Below, piece by piece: positions 7,504-15,284 of a DNA stretch of 64,000 nucleotides (its first letter is position 1; each line of letters opens with the position of its first letter). Source of the DNA: Ramlibacter sp. (GTDB lineage: Bacteria > Pseudomonadota > Gammaproteobacteria > Burkholderiales > Burkholderiaceae_C). The stretch covers positions 3,968,001 through 4,032,000 of the forward strand of contig JAHBZM010000001.1 of assembly GCA_019635435.1 (NCBI GenBank), given 5' to 3'. Position numbers and translations under genes: made by a program. The notes beneath the pieces are model-generated. The model made no database searches, was not told the origin of the DNA, and was given only the letters and a program-made list of their open reading frames with translations.

Positions 7504-7940
7504 GCGAGGTCACTCCGGAATGCGCGCCGACGCCCCATGTGCAAGCTGGGAACGGCCGCATAGTCCATCGCGCCTGGGCGCAGCGCGGTGACAGGCGGGG
7601 TGTAAGTTCCGCTCATGACGTCCAGCCGACGCGGGGGCACCACGTACCCAGAGCCAGCAGATGCGACACGGGGGCAATGATCGATGGCCTTCCAGGCCCA
7701 AGCGTTGTCCACCCGGAAGCGTTCGATATGGCCACTGGTAGTCAGGCGCGAGAGACGGTTGGACAATTCCTTTTTGACCGCCAGCTCTGCGACGAACTGC
7801 GGATGGTCTCGCTGAATCGCAGTGAGGATGCCGTCGGCGGTCAGCCCCTCGGACGTGGACTTGATGACTTGCACGATGGCGATGTTGGCCGAGCTGGTGA
7901 GGGATCGGCGCGGACGCACTGGGCTGTAGCTCAGCTTCAT
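7500..7940 (-). CDS. Hypothetical protein with winged-helix-like domain
   Basis: 146 aa from the ATG at 7940, which overlaps the upstream stop. Residues about 15-75 (IAIVQVIKSTSEGLTADGIL, ELAVKKELSNRLSRLTTSGH, IERF) have the pattern of a helix-turn-helix with a wing, where a GLTADGI helix leads to a recognition helix. The C-terminal half is Pro-rich and probably unstructured. The prophage 2 gene in the comparable place (49578-50171) has a similar layout but weak identity. Confidence 0.65.
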   Translation of the reverse strand: MKLSYSPVRPRRSLTSSANIAIVQVIKSTSEGLTADGILTAIQRDHPQFVAELAVKKELSNRLSRLTTSGHIERFRVDNAWAWKAIDHCPRVASAGSGYVVPPRRLDVMSGTYTPPVTALRPGAMDYAAVPSLHMGRRRAFRSDLA

Positions 7941-8221
7941 TGACCGGCTCCGACCAGGAATGCCAGCACCGCCACCAGGCCGAAGGCGAGAAGCACGCGC
8001 CACCACGTAGTCGCGGCAGGTGGGACGTGACGCTCGATGACGCCAGGTGCGAAGACCAGCGGCGCCGGCTGTCTGGCCGGGGCGTGGTTGTAACCATTGG
8101 CCCAAGTCACGGCGCGCAATGAGTTCTGGGGATACGGATTCACCGCCCACCGCTGGCCGGTTGCAGCTGCTGCAACGCCCTGCTCAAAGGCTTTTTGTAG
8201 CTCGGGGGTTTCGTAGATCAT
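7937..8221 (-). CDS. Membrane-anchored protein with Rmf/CrpP-like N-terminus
   Basis: 94 aa. The first 45 residues (FEQGVAAAATGQRWAVNPYP, then AVTWANGYN) follow the Rmf/CrpP pattern of an Ala/Gly helix, a G....NPYP turn and a W..GY helix. Rmf binds ribosomes in stationary phase; CrpP-like phage proteins are small and uncharacterised. Unusually, a C-terminal transmembrane helix (WWRVLLAFGLVAVLAFLVGA) is attached. The family call is tentative; the membrane segment is clear. Confidence 0.6.
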   Translation of the reverse strand: MIYETPELQKAFEQGVAAAATGQRWAVNPYPQNSLRAVTWANGYNHAPARQPAPLVFAPGVIERHVPPAATTWWRVLLAFGLVAVLAFLVGAGQ

Positions 8222-8400
8222 TTCTTTCCTCCGGAAATCAGAGTGAGCGGGCTGACGGGCGTGCCTGCGAAGCTCATGTAGTCACGCCACGCGTCGAACA
8301 CGGCGAGCCGACGGGCGATGCCGTAGAACGATTGCAGGCGACGGGCGCGACGCTTGATCCAGCCCAGCGTGGGGCGGGTGTAGTCGGGTTTGCAATTCAT
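8218..8400 (-). CDS. Very small basic phage protein
   Basis: 60 aa from the ATG at 8400, which overlaps the upstream stop by 4 bases. Highly basic middle (LGWIKRRARRLQSFYGIARR), ending VSPLTLISGGKK. The double 4-base overlap with neighbours is the evidence that it is translated. A nucleic-acid-binding peptide is possible, with no further support. Confidence 0.55.
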   Translation of the reverse strand: MNCKPDYTRPTLGWIKRRARRLQSFYGIARRLAVFDAWRDYMSFAGTPVSPLTLISGGKK

Positions 8401-8762
8401 GCGGCTGCCCCCTGAGCCTTCGGGTTGTTGGGGCAGCGCCGGCACGCCTTGAACAGCCGTACCCGCTGCCCGTTGGTGGCGGCAGAAAAGGGCTTTTCCC
8501 TCTCGTCCTGGCACACGCGTGCATTGATGGCGCCCAAAATCGGACAGGTGACCGTGGTGTTGAGCAGCTCCCCGCGGATGCGCTCAGCGAGCCTTTCGAC
8601 ATTGCCGATGTAGCGACCGCGCAGGGCGTTGCTGATGGTTCCGTCGCTGACCTTCAGACGGCGGGCTACCTCGGCTTGCTGCGTGCCAGCGCAGGCGGCG
8701 CGCAATGCCTGAAGGGCGTCGTCTGGCAGGGGTTTTGCAGCAGGCTGGTTACTCGATCGCAT
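8397..8762 (-). CDS. Helix-turn-helix protein with C-terminal Cys cluster
   Basis: 121 aa from the ATG at 8762. Residues about 8-60 hold an XRE/LacI-like helix-turn-helix (GTQQAEVARRLKVSDGTISN, ALRGRYIG). The C-terminus carries Cys residues (TCPILG, ARVCQDE, CRRCPN) probably binding a metal. The prophage 2 gene at 50464-50883 has the same plan and the same place, two genes after MuB. It is a likely DNA-binding accessory factor whose role is unknown. Confidence 0.75.
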   Translation of the reverse strand: MRSSNQPAAKPLPDDALQALRAACAGTQQAEVARRLKVSDGTISNALRGRYIGNVERLAERIRGELLNTTVTCPILGAINARVCQDEREKPFSAATNGQRVRLFKACRRCPNNPKAQGAAA

Positions 8763-9390
8763 CGACCAACTCCTGCGCAGTTTCTTGGTACTTGAACTGA
8801 CCATCATTGCGGTCAAAAACGACCTTGCGCCGCGTGACCGCTGGAGCGTGAGCTCCGGTGTTGTGCTTGAGGCGATAGCGCGCTGCCCGCCCCGGTTTGG
8901 CGGGTTGAACAACGGTGAAGTAGCTGGCCCGAGCGAGCGCGGCGACGTAGGACTTGGCCGTGGCTTCTGGAACGGTCAAGGCGGTGTGTCCCAAGCCGGT
9001 GGGCATGCTGGCCGTGCGCTGGATGTCATGCCAGTCGAAGTCCTTGAGGACTTGCATGGCGCGCCACATTGCGAGCGTGGTGGCTCCCTGCGCAACGCGC
9101 TGGCCGTCACGAGCGACGCGAGGCGCATCGTAGGAATCCTTGACGATCTGGTAGCGCCGCTCAGCGAAGCCCCGCCGCCTGCGCGGGGTGCAGGTCAAGT
9201 CTGGCGCAAGATATCCGGCGTTCAGCAGACAACGCAGGTAGGTCTCACAGGTGGCGATGCGTACCACGGGCTTGGTCGCGTCCTGCCATTCAATCAAGGT
9301 GAACGTGCGCAGCTTGCGTGCTGCAGCCCAAAGCCGTTCACGCGGTGTGAGCAGGCCTGAAAGCTCCAGTTCGATGGGCTTGCGTGCCAT
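8749..9390 (-). CDS. Phage protein with winged-helix domains, directly after MuB
   Basis: 213 aa from the ATG at 9390, with GGGAGG nine bases upstream. The first 90 residues (LLTPRERLWAAARKLRTFTL, IEWQDATKPVVRIATCETYL) look like a winged helix, and a second helical block follows (ALTVPEATAKSYVAALARAS). The gene in the same place in prophage 2 (50880-51521) has the same layout. Placement straight after MuB suggests a role around transposition, but nothing shows it directly. Confidence 0.7.
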   Translation of the reverse strand: MARKPIELELSGLLTPRERLWAAARKLRTFTLIEWQDATKPVVRIATCETYLRCLLNAGYLAPDLTCTPRRRRGFAERRYQIVKDSYDAPRVARDGQRVAQGATTLAMWRAMQVLKDFDWHDIQRTASMPTGLGHTALTVPEATAKSYVAALARASYFTVVQPAKPGRAARYRLKHNTGAHAPAVTRRKVVFDRNDGQFKYQETAQELVDAIE

Positions 9391-10136
9391 TAGCGAAGCC
9401 TCCCAGGAGCTGCGCCTGTGTGGACTGTGATGCCCGCGGTGGAGGGGGCTTCGGTGGTGCCATTTGCGTCGCACCATTTCTTGACGTTGACCAAGGTGGT
9501 GGCGACGCGCCGGGTGATCCCGCCTGTTTCGCTCAGGATCCGCTTTTTGAGCTCCGGCGCGATGGCGATGTCGACCGCGTACATTTTGGCCAGCAGCTCG
9601 AGATCTGACATGGAGCACAGCGATGCGGGTTGCCAGACCAGAACGCGGTTGTCAAAGTGTTCGTGCTGCTTCAGCTTTGCAGGCAGATCCTGCTCGCCCA
9701 CGATCAGCACGGGCACACCTGACTGATCATGGATGTCGCGCAGCAGCTCGATGCGCTTGGTGCCCACGATACGGTCAGCCTCATCGATGATGAGGGGACG
9801 CTCGCTCAGGCTCAGCGCCTCGAATACGTGGTCCATCTGATCGGCGATTGAGCCTTTGACATTGAGCCCCAGCGCCTTGATGATGTTGTGAACCAGGCTC
9901 TTCATGGTCTCGTAGGAGCGGCATTCCACATAGACGCCGTTGAAGCCCAGGGGATGGGCGGCAAAGGCGGAGGCGGCGCTCTTGCCCACACCGCTGGGCC
10001 CGTAGAAGCAGCCGATGCCCGGGAGAGTGGGATCACGCTTGATCAGCGTGTCCATGACCTGGTGCATGAGCGCCACGTTGCTGGTCGGCGCGATCTCGCC
10101 GCCCGAGGCTGTTGCCAAAACTTTCTTGGTTGTCAT
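9390..10136 (-). CDS. B: MuB-like transposition target-selection ATPase
   Basis: 248 aa AAA+ protein. Walker A is GPSGVGKS (46-53) and Walker B LIIDEAD (115-121). In Mu, MuB coats DNA with ATP, captures the target, stimulates MuA strand transfer and takes part in target immunity. It lacks an obvious N-terminal helix-turn-helix extension and is shorter than Mu MuB (312 aa), as in BcepMu-type phages. It follows the transposase gene after a 77-base gap with a hairpin, and its stop touches the start of the next gene. Confidence 0.9.
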   Translation of the reverse strand: MTTKKVLATASGGEIAPTSNVALMHQVMDTLIKRDPTLPGIGCFYGPSGVGKSAASAFAAHPLGFNGVYVECRSYETMKSLVHNIIKALGLNVKGSIADQMDHVFEALSLSERPLIIDEADRIVGTKRIELLRDIHDQSGVPVLIVGEQDLPAKLKQHEHFDNRVLVWQPASLCSMSDLELLAKMYAVDIAIAPELKKRILSETGGITRRVATTLVNVKKWCDANGTTEAPSTAGITVHTGAAPGRLR

Positions 10137-10168
10137 AAACTACGTTCCTCTTCTTTGTTGAAGTCCTT

Positions 10169-10203
10169 GAAAGCCCGGTCTGGTTGGTCGCCTCCGGGCT
10201 TTC
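10169..10203. other. Ten-base-pair hairpin between transposase and MuB genes
   Basis: GAAAGCCCGG (10169-10178) and CCGGGCTTTC (10194-10203) form a perfect 10-bp stem with a 15-base loop. In the direction of the A and B genes it has no T run, so it may be an RNA processing or attenuation element. On the plus strand it is followed by GCCTTTTTGG and could stop antisense transcription. Confidence 0.5.
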
Positions 10204-10213
10204 GCCTTTTTGG

Positions 10214-12331
10214 TCAGCCGGTCAACACGTCGTCGGCCGTCAATCCAAAACTCTCGAAATAGCTGCGCATGGACGCCCACTCGTCACGCTGCGCGTAACC
10301 GTCAAACCAGTTCGCATCGGCCGCAGGCAAGGCTTCCCCGCGCTGCACGCGTTCCTGCAGCTTCAGCCACCGTGCGTAACGGTGCTGGGGTTCGTCGCGC
10401 AGCTGCACCACTTCAGCCGGTGCTGACAGTCGCTGCTGAAGCGCCGCCTGCACCGCCTGGATCTGCTGGTCAGAGACTGCCGGCGCGTCGGCGGCTTCGA
10501 TGGAGGAGATGACGGGGTTGGTGTGCTCGAGTGGCTGGCGCGGCATGGTGACCACGTTGGCGGCTGCGGCGATGGCGTTGTCGGTGCGCTGGCGCTGGAT
10601 GACTTCCACCGCCTTGTTTTTGTCGAATTGGCGAGTGAGGGCCATGAGGTCGCGCTTTTGAAGGCTCATCACCTGGCGCTGATGTGCCTTGCGTGTGGCA
10701 GCAACTTCCGCGCTGCTGATACCGAGACGACTGAAATCCAGGGCTTCGCAGATGTATTGGCCCGCCATGTCGAATACCCAGCAGCGGCCCAGGTTGGCTT
10801 CGTCCACCTTTGCCTGGACCTCCTGCCCCTCCATGCCGCCGAGCAACTTGTGGTTGAACCACGCTTTGTCGATCTTGATGCCCTTCTTGGTCACAGTGCG
10901 GACGCCGCCAGCGGCGCTCGGCGCGAGCAGGACGTCCAGCGCCCGCTCAGACACAGCGCTGGCCTGGAAGCCCGCTGCCATCTGGTTGGGCGTCCGGTCA
11001 CCGAGCGCCTCACGCGGGCTGTTGTGCAGCTTGTCGCAGTAAGCGTCGATGCCGGCCTGCAGTTGCTCAGGTTGCAACCGGAGTTCGACATGCGTGGATT
11101 TGTCGAACAGGCGTTCGCTGAATGAGCGGCGCGCCTCGATGCCTTTGCGCTCGGCGACGCTGTGGCCGATGTAGCCTTCCAGCAGCTCGAAATGTCGGTG
11201 CATCAGATCGCCAATGGCCCGCTCGATGAAAGGCTTCTGGTGCGGAGAAAAAGGCGCGCACAACGGGTGCTCTATGCCAAGACCCAACAGGGCGTTTTCC
11301 AGCTGCTGGGCTGTGTAGTCCTTGCCGTTGTCGGTCTTGATGGCTTGGGGCACGCCCCAGGCGAGAATGGCGCGGCGGATCAAGCTCATGATGGCGCCGC
11401 TACGACTGGTGCGGGCAACGATGAACATGCGCCGGTCTGTGTAGACGTCGATGACGCCGATGATGGCGTGGCGCTTGCCGTCTTCGAGCATCACATCGCC
11501 CACGGTGCTGTCCATTTGCCAGAGCTGATTTGGCGCGGTAATGCCCTCGCGCATGTTGCCCGCGGCACTCATGTACTTGTTGCGCCAGCCGTCGGGATTG
11601 GTCATCCCCTCCAGGAGCTGGGCGTTCTGCTGCTTCCAGTACCTCAATGCACGGCGGAACGCGCGATCTGATGGGAGGTGTTCAAACCGTTCTGAAAGAT
11701 CGTCGTAGATCGCCTGGGCGCTCAGGTGTGGGCGGGCAATCAGCTTGGACAGTACGGCCGCGCCGATCTCCCCGCTCAAGGCGGTGAACTGTCCCTTCCG
11801 GTGGTGCTCCGCTGGGGTGATGGCGGCCAGCCCGCGTTCCTTGACCCCGAGATGCCACGCCCGGAGCGTGGAAAAGGAGATGGATGGGAACCGCTCCAGT
11901 GAAGCGGCCTCGGCCTGAATGCGGCCGAGCTTCCAGGCATGACAGAACCCGTGCAGGGCTGGTGTGAGCGGGCCGCCAAAGCTTGTCCAGAAGCGCTGGA
12001 ACAACACCAGCACGCGGGCAATTTCGTCCTGCCTGTCCTTTTGCCAGCCTGTCACCAAGGCTGCGGAACGGGTGGACGTTACCCGGGATTCGTCGGCGCT
12101 GGGAACGGATGCCTGAACGGCCTTGTCATCGTTGGCAGCGGCGTAGCGCGCAGCCCACTCGAGACGGGCTTGGGGTGGCAACGCGTCAACCGCGTATTCG
12201 AGGCCGCCGCCGCGCCCGGCGCGAGGACGGCTGGGAAGACCCATGCGGGCGGCGGCTTCACGGGCCCGCCGCTCTGAGCTGGGGAAACCCGGCAGGGCTG
12301 CGAGTTCCGCAGCTGTGGCGTAGGCGGTCAT
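10214..12331 (-). CDS. A: MuA-type DDE transposase
   Basis: 705 aa from the ATG at 12331, chosen for GGAGG 8 bases upstream and an ATGA overlap with the Ner gene. The N-terminal Mu DNA-binding domain is at 1-60 (AAELAALPGFPSSERRAREA, RPRAGRGGGLEY). The DDE/RNase H catalytic domain shows D274 (WQMDST), D334 (KTDNGK) and E370 (KPFIER), followed by the Mu C-terminal domain, where MuB contact is expected. It catalyses end cleavage and strand transfer for integration and for replicative transposition in lytic growth. Confidence 0.95.
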   Translation of the reverse strand: MTAYATAAELAALPGFPSSERRAREAAARMGLPSRPRAGRGGGLEYAVDALPPQARLEWAARYAAANDDKAVQASVPSADESRVTSTRSAALVTGWQKDRQDEIARVLVLFQRFWTSFGGPLTPALHGFCHAWKLGRIQAEAASLERFPSISFSTLRAWHLGVKERGLAAITPAEHHRKGQFTALSGEIGAAVLSKLIARPHLSAQAIYDDLSERFEHLPSDRAFRRALRYWKQQNAQLLEGMTNPDGWRNKYMSAAGNMREGITAPNQLWQMDSTVGDVMLEDGKRHAIIGVIDVYTDRRMFIVARTSRSGAIMSLIRRAILAWGVPQAIKTDNGKDYTAQQLENALLGLGIEHPLCAPFSPHQKPFIERAIGDLMHRHFELLEGYIGHSVAERKGIEARRSFSERLFDKSTHVELRLQPEQLQAGIDAYCDKLHNSPREALGDRTPNQMAAGFQASAVSERALDVLLAPSAAGGVRTVTKKGIKIDKAWFNHKLLGGMEGQEVQAKVDEANLGRCWVFDMAGQYICEALDFSRLGISSAEVAATRKAHQRQVMSLQKRDLMALTRQFDKNKAVEVIQRQRTDNAIAAAANVVTMPRQPLEHTNPVISSIEAADAPAVSDQQIQAVQAALQQRLSAPAEVVQLRDEPQHRYARWLKLQERVQRGEALPAADANWFDGYAQRDEWASMRSYFESFGLTADDVLTG

Positions 12332-12615
12332 TGGGTGATCCCTCCGGACCTGCGCGTGTATTTGCCGGGCCAAAGAAGATGTGGCTTGGAGCCGATGAAC
12401 TGAGCGATCTTTTCGGCAACAGGGCGGGATACCGAACGCCCGTGGATTACGTTGCTGATCAGCATGCGCGACCGATTCATCGAGTCGGCCAGCGCCGATG
12501 GGGAGCTCCCCCTCATTCGGATTGCGGCTTTTATCTGCTCGGGATGGATAGTTCTGCGAACTTGATTGAGTCGCGTCATCGAGCCGTCGAGATGAAGCTT
12601 ATATCGTGGCTTCAT
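12328..12615 (-). CDS. ner: Ner-like (Nlp family) early regulator
   Basis: 95 aa from the ATG at 12615; an internal ATG at 12579 would give 83 aa, nearer Mu Ner (75 aa). The Ner/Nlp signature is visible: IHPEQIKAAIRMRGSSPSAL, then NRSRMLISNVIHGRSVSRPV and the closing FIGSKPHLLWPGKY. Mu Ner turns down the early promoter and repressor transcription early in lytic growth. It sits directly upstream of the transposase with a 4-base overlap, as in Mu. Confidence 0.85.
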   Translation of the reverse strand: MKPRYKLHLDGSMTRLNQVRRTIHPEQIKAAIRMRGSSPSALADSMNRSRMLISNVIHGRSVSRPVAEKIAQFIGSKPHLLWPGKYTRRSGGITQ

Positions 12616-12893
12616 GAATCCACCCTTTGAACCGCAGTGAGCCTGGGCTTCACCCGGCGAACCGGCGTAAATCCTTTGGCGGAGACCACCAGCCCGGCTT
12701 TGATCCCGAGCGCAACCGCAACGCGGTGACCCTCGCCGCGCAGCGCTTTGCTGTGCCCGTACAGAACGGCCTTGACGGTAGCTGGGCTGAAGTTGTTGGC
12801 GGCGGCCCATTCGGGAATGGAAATGCCGGCCTCTCTCAGCTTGGTTAGGGCCTGATTTCTGTGACTTTCTGCGGATTGACGTCGCGTTACCAT
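12612..12893 (-). CDS. BcepMu gp16-family DNA-binding protein
   Basis: 93 aa from the ATG at 12893. It has the family helix-turn-helix: LREAGISIPEWAAANNFSPA, TVKAVLYGHSKALRGEGHRV, AVALGIK. This family is characteristic of BcepMu-like transposable phages and sits first in the leftward operon, opposite the repressor, as here. It is probably a partner of the repressor in the lysis-lysogeny decision. No strong ribosome site is seen before the ATG, which lies about 27 bases beyond the predicted -10 box. Confidence 0.8.
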   Translation of the reverse strand: MVTRRQSAESHRNQALTKLREAGISIPEWAAANNFSPATVKAVLYGHSKALRGEGHRVAVALGIKAGLVVSAKGFTPVRRVKPRLTAVQRVDS

Positions 12894-12920
12894 TCGCTTA
12901 GAACCGTTAGGAATGGCTAA

Positions 12921-12964
12921 AGGATAGTGGAATATTTCCACCGTTGCAAGTGGAATATTATTTA
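12921..12964 (-). promoter_or_regulatory. Early promoter with operator in its spacer
   Basis: On the minus strand, TTGCAA (12944-12949) and TATCCT (12921-12926) are 17 bases apart. The spacer contains the inverted repeat GTGGAA-N3-TTCCAC (12927-12941). A half copy, GTGGAATAT, follows at 12950-12958 towards the repressor gene. A protein bound here would block early transcription; the divergent XRE repressor is the obvious candidate. Confidence 0.7.
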
Positions 12965-12975
12965 GGGACAACCCG

Positions 12976-13341
12976 ATGACGTTTGAGGCGCGTCTCCGTG
13001 CAGTAATCGGAGACAGCACGATTGATGAATTCGCAGCGGTGCTGGGCGAAACGCCTCAGCGCGTGAAGGACGTACTGCGCGGCAAGCAAAAGCCGCCAGC
13101 GGATCTGCTGATCAAGTTGCAGATGAAATGCGGCGTGGACCTGAACTGGTTGCTTGTGGATGGCGATGCCCCCATGCCGATGCAGCAATTGAGTGCCAGG
13201 GAGGCGGCTCTCCTGGACAACTACAGGGCGGCGGCGGAGGATGGTCGGAAGGCCATCGAACAAACGAGCGTTGCGGTCAAGAAACGCCCGACGCCTGGCG
13301 AACTGAAGCCTGGCGAACTGAAAGCGAGGAAGGCAGCATGA
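12976..13341 (+). CDS. Small XRE-type repressor of prophage 1
   Basis: 121 aa. Residues about 1-65 form an XRE helix-turn-helix (IDEFAAVLGETPQRVKDVLR, then PADLLIKLQMKCGVDLNWLL). It has no S24/LexA-type peptidase domain, so it should not be cleaved in the SOS response, unlike the prophage 2 repressor. TTAGGGA lies 7 bases before the ATG. It is divergent from the early operon, and its stop overlaps the next gene (ATGA), so the following membrane protein is likely made in the lysogen. BcepMu has a comparable regulator at this place. Confidence 0.8.
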   Translation: MTFEARLRAVIGDSTIDEFAAVLGETPQRVKDVLRGKQKPPADLLIKLQMKCGVDLNWLLVDGDAPMPMQQLSAREAALLDNYRAAAEDGRKAIEQTSVAVKKRPTPGELKPGELKARKAA

Positions 13342-13919
13342 ACAAAAAATTGATTTTCTGGATCGTTTGGCCGCTGGCCACGGGTGCGATCGCAGGCGCG
13401 TCGGTGCTTTTGCAGCGTGCCTACCAGGCGCATGCGACCCCGGCATCGCCGGTGCCCGTTGCGGTTGACACGCAGCCAATGTCAATGGGATATGGACTGG
13501 TACAGCTGCGCGAGCGGCTCAATACCATTGCGGCCCAGCGGAAACTGCCTTACCAGATTGCCGATCTGTCGACGAAGAAGTCAAGCGAAGTGGCTGATCA
13601 GTGGGTGTACCCACTGAGCAAGCATGTGACGCTGATGGCAATGACCAACCGATCTGACGGGACGGTGCGATCGATCACTTATATAGGATCCGGCGACGGC
13701 ACGCTCAAGTCCGGCGCGGACATGATGTTCGCTCTTGGGGTGCTGTTGCGAACGGTCGACCCATCGATGAATGACGAGACCGCGAACGAACTGATGATGG
13801 AGTTGATCTCTCCGATTCGGGACAAGCGCGACGTGGAGCGGCAGCGCAACGGTCTTCGGTTTGGTTCGACCCTAGTGCCGGGGGTGGGGCTTGTGGCCGC
13901 GATCAACCCGTCCGTGTGA
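13338..13919 (+). CDS. Membrane-anchored protein co-transcribed with the repressor
   Basis: 193 aa. One N-terminal membrane anchor or signal sequence (KKLIFWIVWPLATGAIAGAS) precedes a soluble domain with SDGTVRSITYIGSGDGTLKS and a long helical C-terminus ending GSTLVPGVGLVAAINP. It is most likely periplasmic or inner-membrane attached. ATGA and GTGA overlaps link it to the repressor and the secreted HNH gene. Lysogenic expression suggests superinfection exclusion or another lysogenic trait, but no homologue with known function is recognised. Confidence 0.7.
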   Translation: MNKKLIFWIVWPLATGAIAGASVLLQRAYQAHATPASPVPVAVDTQPMSMGYGLVQLRERLNTIAAQRKLPYQIADLSTKKSSEVADQWVYPLSKHVTLMAMTNRSDGTVRSITYIGSGDGTLKSGADMMFALGVLLRTVDPSMNDETANELMMELISPIRDKRDVERQRNGLRFGSTLVPGVGLVAAINPSV

Positions 13920-14236
13920 AACCAGGCCGGCTGCTGCTCTGGGTGCTGCTGGCGCTGGCATTGGCCTGCAGCACGCCGGTGCTGGCCGCCAAGCGCAGCG
14001 CAGCAGTACGGCTGGAATTCCAGCGGCACCACCCTTGCCCCTCGACAGGCTTGCGCCGCGGCAGTTGCCCAGGCTACGAGCTGGACCATGTGGAGCCGCT
14101 GTGCGCCCGCGGAGCTGATCACGTGAGCAACCTTCAATGGCTTACAGTCGAGGCCCATCGAGCCAAGACGCGGCAGGATGTTCGCCGATGCGCGCGCGAG
14201 CGCCGCATTAGGCGTATTGCAAACGCCACATCGTGA
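13916..14236 (+). CDS. Secreted HNH endonuclease-like protein
   Basis: 106 aa from a GTG that overlaps the previous stop (GTGTGA). A signal peptide (LLLWVLLALALACSTPVLA, cleavage after about residue 24) precedes the HNH core: HHPCPSTGLRRGSCPGYELD, HVEPLCARGADHVSNLQWLT, VEAHRAK. The product should act in the periplasm. A close homologue lies in the same place in prophage 2 (55888-56205). Possible roles are degrading incoming phage DNA in lysogens or a job at lysis; position alone does not decide. Confidence 0.85.
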   Translation: MKPGRLLLWVLLALALACSTPVLAAKRSAAVRLEFQRHHPCPSTGLRRGSCPGYELDHVEPLCARGADHVSNLQWLTVEAHRAKTRQDVRRCARERRIRRIANATS

Positions 14237-14284
14237 CCTGCGTCACTCTGCACTAGCGGGCAGGTCCCCGGCATTCTCGCCGGG
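14233..14284 (+). promoter_or_regulatory. Putative late control region and stem-loop before the endolysin gene
   Basis: The dyad GTGAC-CTGC-GTCAC (14233-14246) overlaps the upstream stop codon and recurs with identical arms and spacing before the protease gene (22952-22965). It is followed by TCTGCACTAGC as a poor -10 candidate. The stem CCCGGC-ATTCTC-GCCGGG (14267-14284) ends exactly where the endolysin ATG begins. An activator site followed by translational control is an inference. Confidence 0.55.
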
Positions 14285-14959
14285 ATGCAAACACCACCCA
14301 ATTTTCTCGACTCCAACGCACTGCCCGGTGCCCTGCCGGGCCTGACTCGTCGCTCCGTTGACCTGGTGGTGATCCACTGCAGCGCGACGCCGAATGGCAA
14401 GGTTGTGCGCCAAGGCTTGCCCGGAGAGCTTGGCGCGCTCAATTGCGCGCAGGTGATCAACGCCTGGCACGCCGCGCGCGGCTTCTCCCGGCGCTACAGC
14501 GCGCGCAGTTTCAACCCGCAGTTGCCGTCGATCGGCTACCACTTTGTGGTGGACCTGGATGGCACGGTGTTGACAGGGCGCCACGTGGACGAAGTGCCTG
14601 CCCAGGCCGCGGGCTTCAATGCAACCGCGATTGGCGTGTGCCTGATTGGCGGCGCTGAGCGTGAGGGCCGCTACACGGATGCTCAGTGGACGAGCCTGCG
14701 CGAGCTTGTGCAGTGGCTGCTGGACGAATACGGCCTCCCTGCAGCGGCGCCACAGCGCATCAGCGACAGCACGGCAGACCTGGGCTATCGCATGGTTGGA
14801 GGCGTATGCGGCCACCGAGACCTGAGCCCGGACAAGGACGGCGACGGCTTGATCGAGCCGGGCGAATGGATCAAGACCTGCCCGGGCTTTGAGGTGCAGC
14901 TTTGGCTTGATGCCGGCATGACGCCGATGCCAGAACATTTCATTGAAGGGGGGCTGTGA
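14285..14959 (+). CDS. N-acetylmuramoyl-L-alanine amidase endolysin
   Basis: 224 aa Amidase_2 enzyme that cuts the amide bond between MurNAc and L-Ala in peptidoglycan. Zinc ligands are visible as H31 (VIHCSAT), H177 (CGHRDL) and C199 (KTCPGF). Residues 183-194 (DKDGDGLIEPGE) form an EF-hand-like calcium loop just before the last ligand. There is no signal peptide, so a holin is needed for release. The ATG follows directly on a GC-rich stem-loop without a normally spaced ribosome site. Its stop overlaps the next start (TGATG). Confidence 0.92.
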   Translation: MQTPPNFLDSNALPGALPGLTRRSVDLVVIHCSATPNGKVVRQGLPGELGALNCAQVINAWHAARGFSRRYSARSFNPQLPSIGYHFVVDLDGTVLTGRHVDEVPAQAAGFNATAIGVCLIGGAEREGRYTDAQWTSLRELVQWLLDEYGLPAAAPQRISDSTADLGYRMVGGVCGHRDLSPDKDGDGLIEPGEWIKTCPGFEVQLWLDAGMTPMPEHFIEGGL

Positions 14960-15279
14960 TGCGTCGATCGGGTCTGATTTCGGGAATGGTTCTGGCGGCT
15001 ATGGCAGGGATGGCCGCCAGCAGCGGCTCGGCGTCTGTGTCGACCGGGTTTGGATCGCTCGGCTTTCGGGGCGTGGCCAACGGTCTGCTCAAAGCGACGA
15101 CTCAGCCCCCGGGCAAGGGCGTTGAATGGCCTGGCGTGCGGGCGGCCTATGGCGGTGGCCTGTACAGCGGACACGCGAACAATCGCCGGGCGAGACCCGG
15201 CTGGACCAATCGCCACGTGCAGCGCATGGCGGCCAAGAAGCGGAACCGGGCTCGGCATCGCGCTTCGCACAGAGGCTGA
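14959..15279 (+). CDS. Hypothetical lysis-region protein with signal-like N-terminus
   Basis: 106 aa. A hydrophobic start (SGLISGMVLAAMAGMAASSG) looks like a signal peptide or short membrane segment. The remainder is Gly-rich then strongly basic (RHVQRMAAKKRNRARHRASH). It lies between the endolysin and two membrane proteins, so a role in lysis is possible. No family recognised. Confidence 0.6.
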   Translation: MRRSGLISGMVLAAMAGMAASSGSASVSTGFGSLGFRGVANGLLKATTQPPGKGVEWPGVRAAYGGGLYSGHANNRRARPGWTNRHVQRMAAKKRNRARHRASHRG

Positions 15280-15284
15280 ATCGT

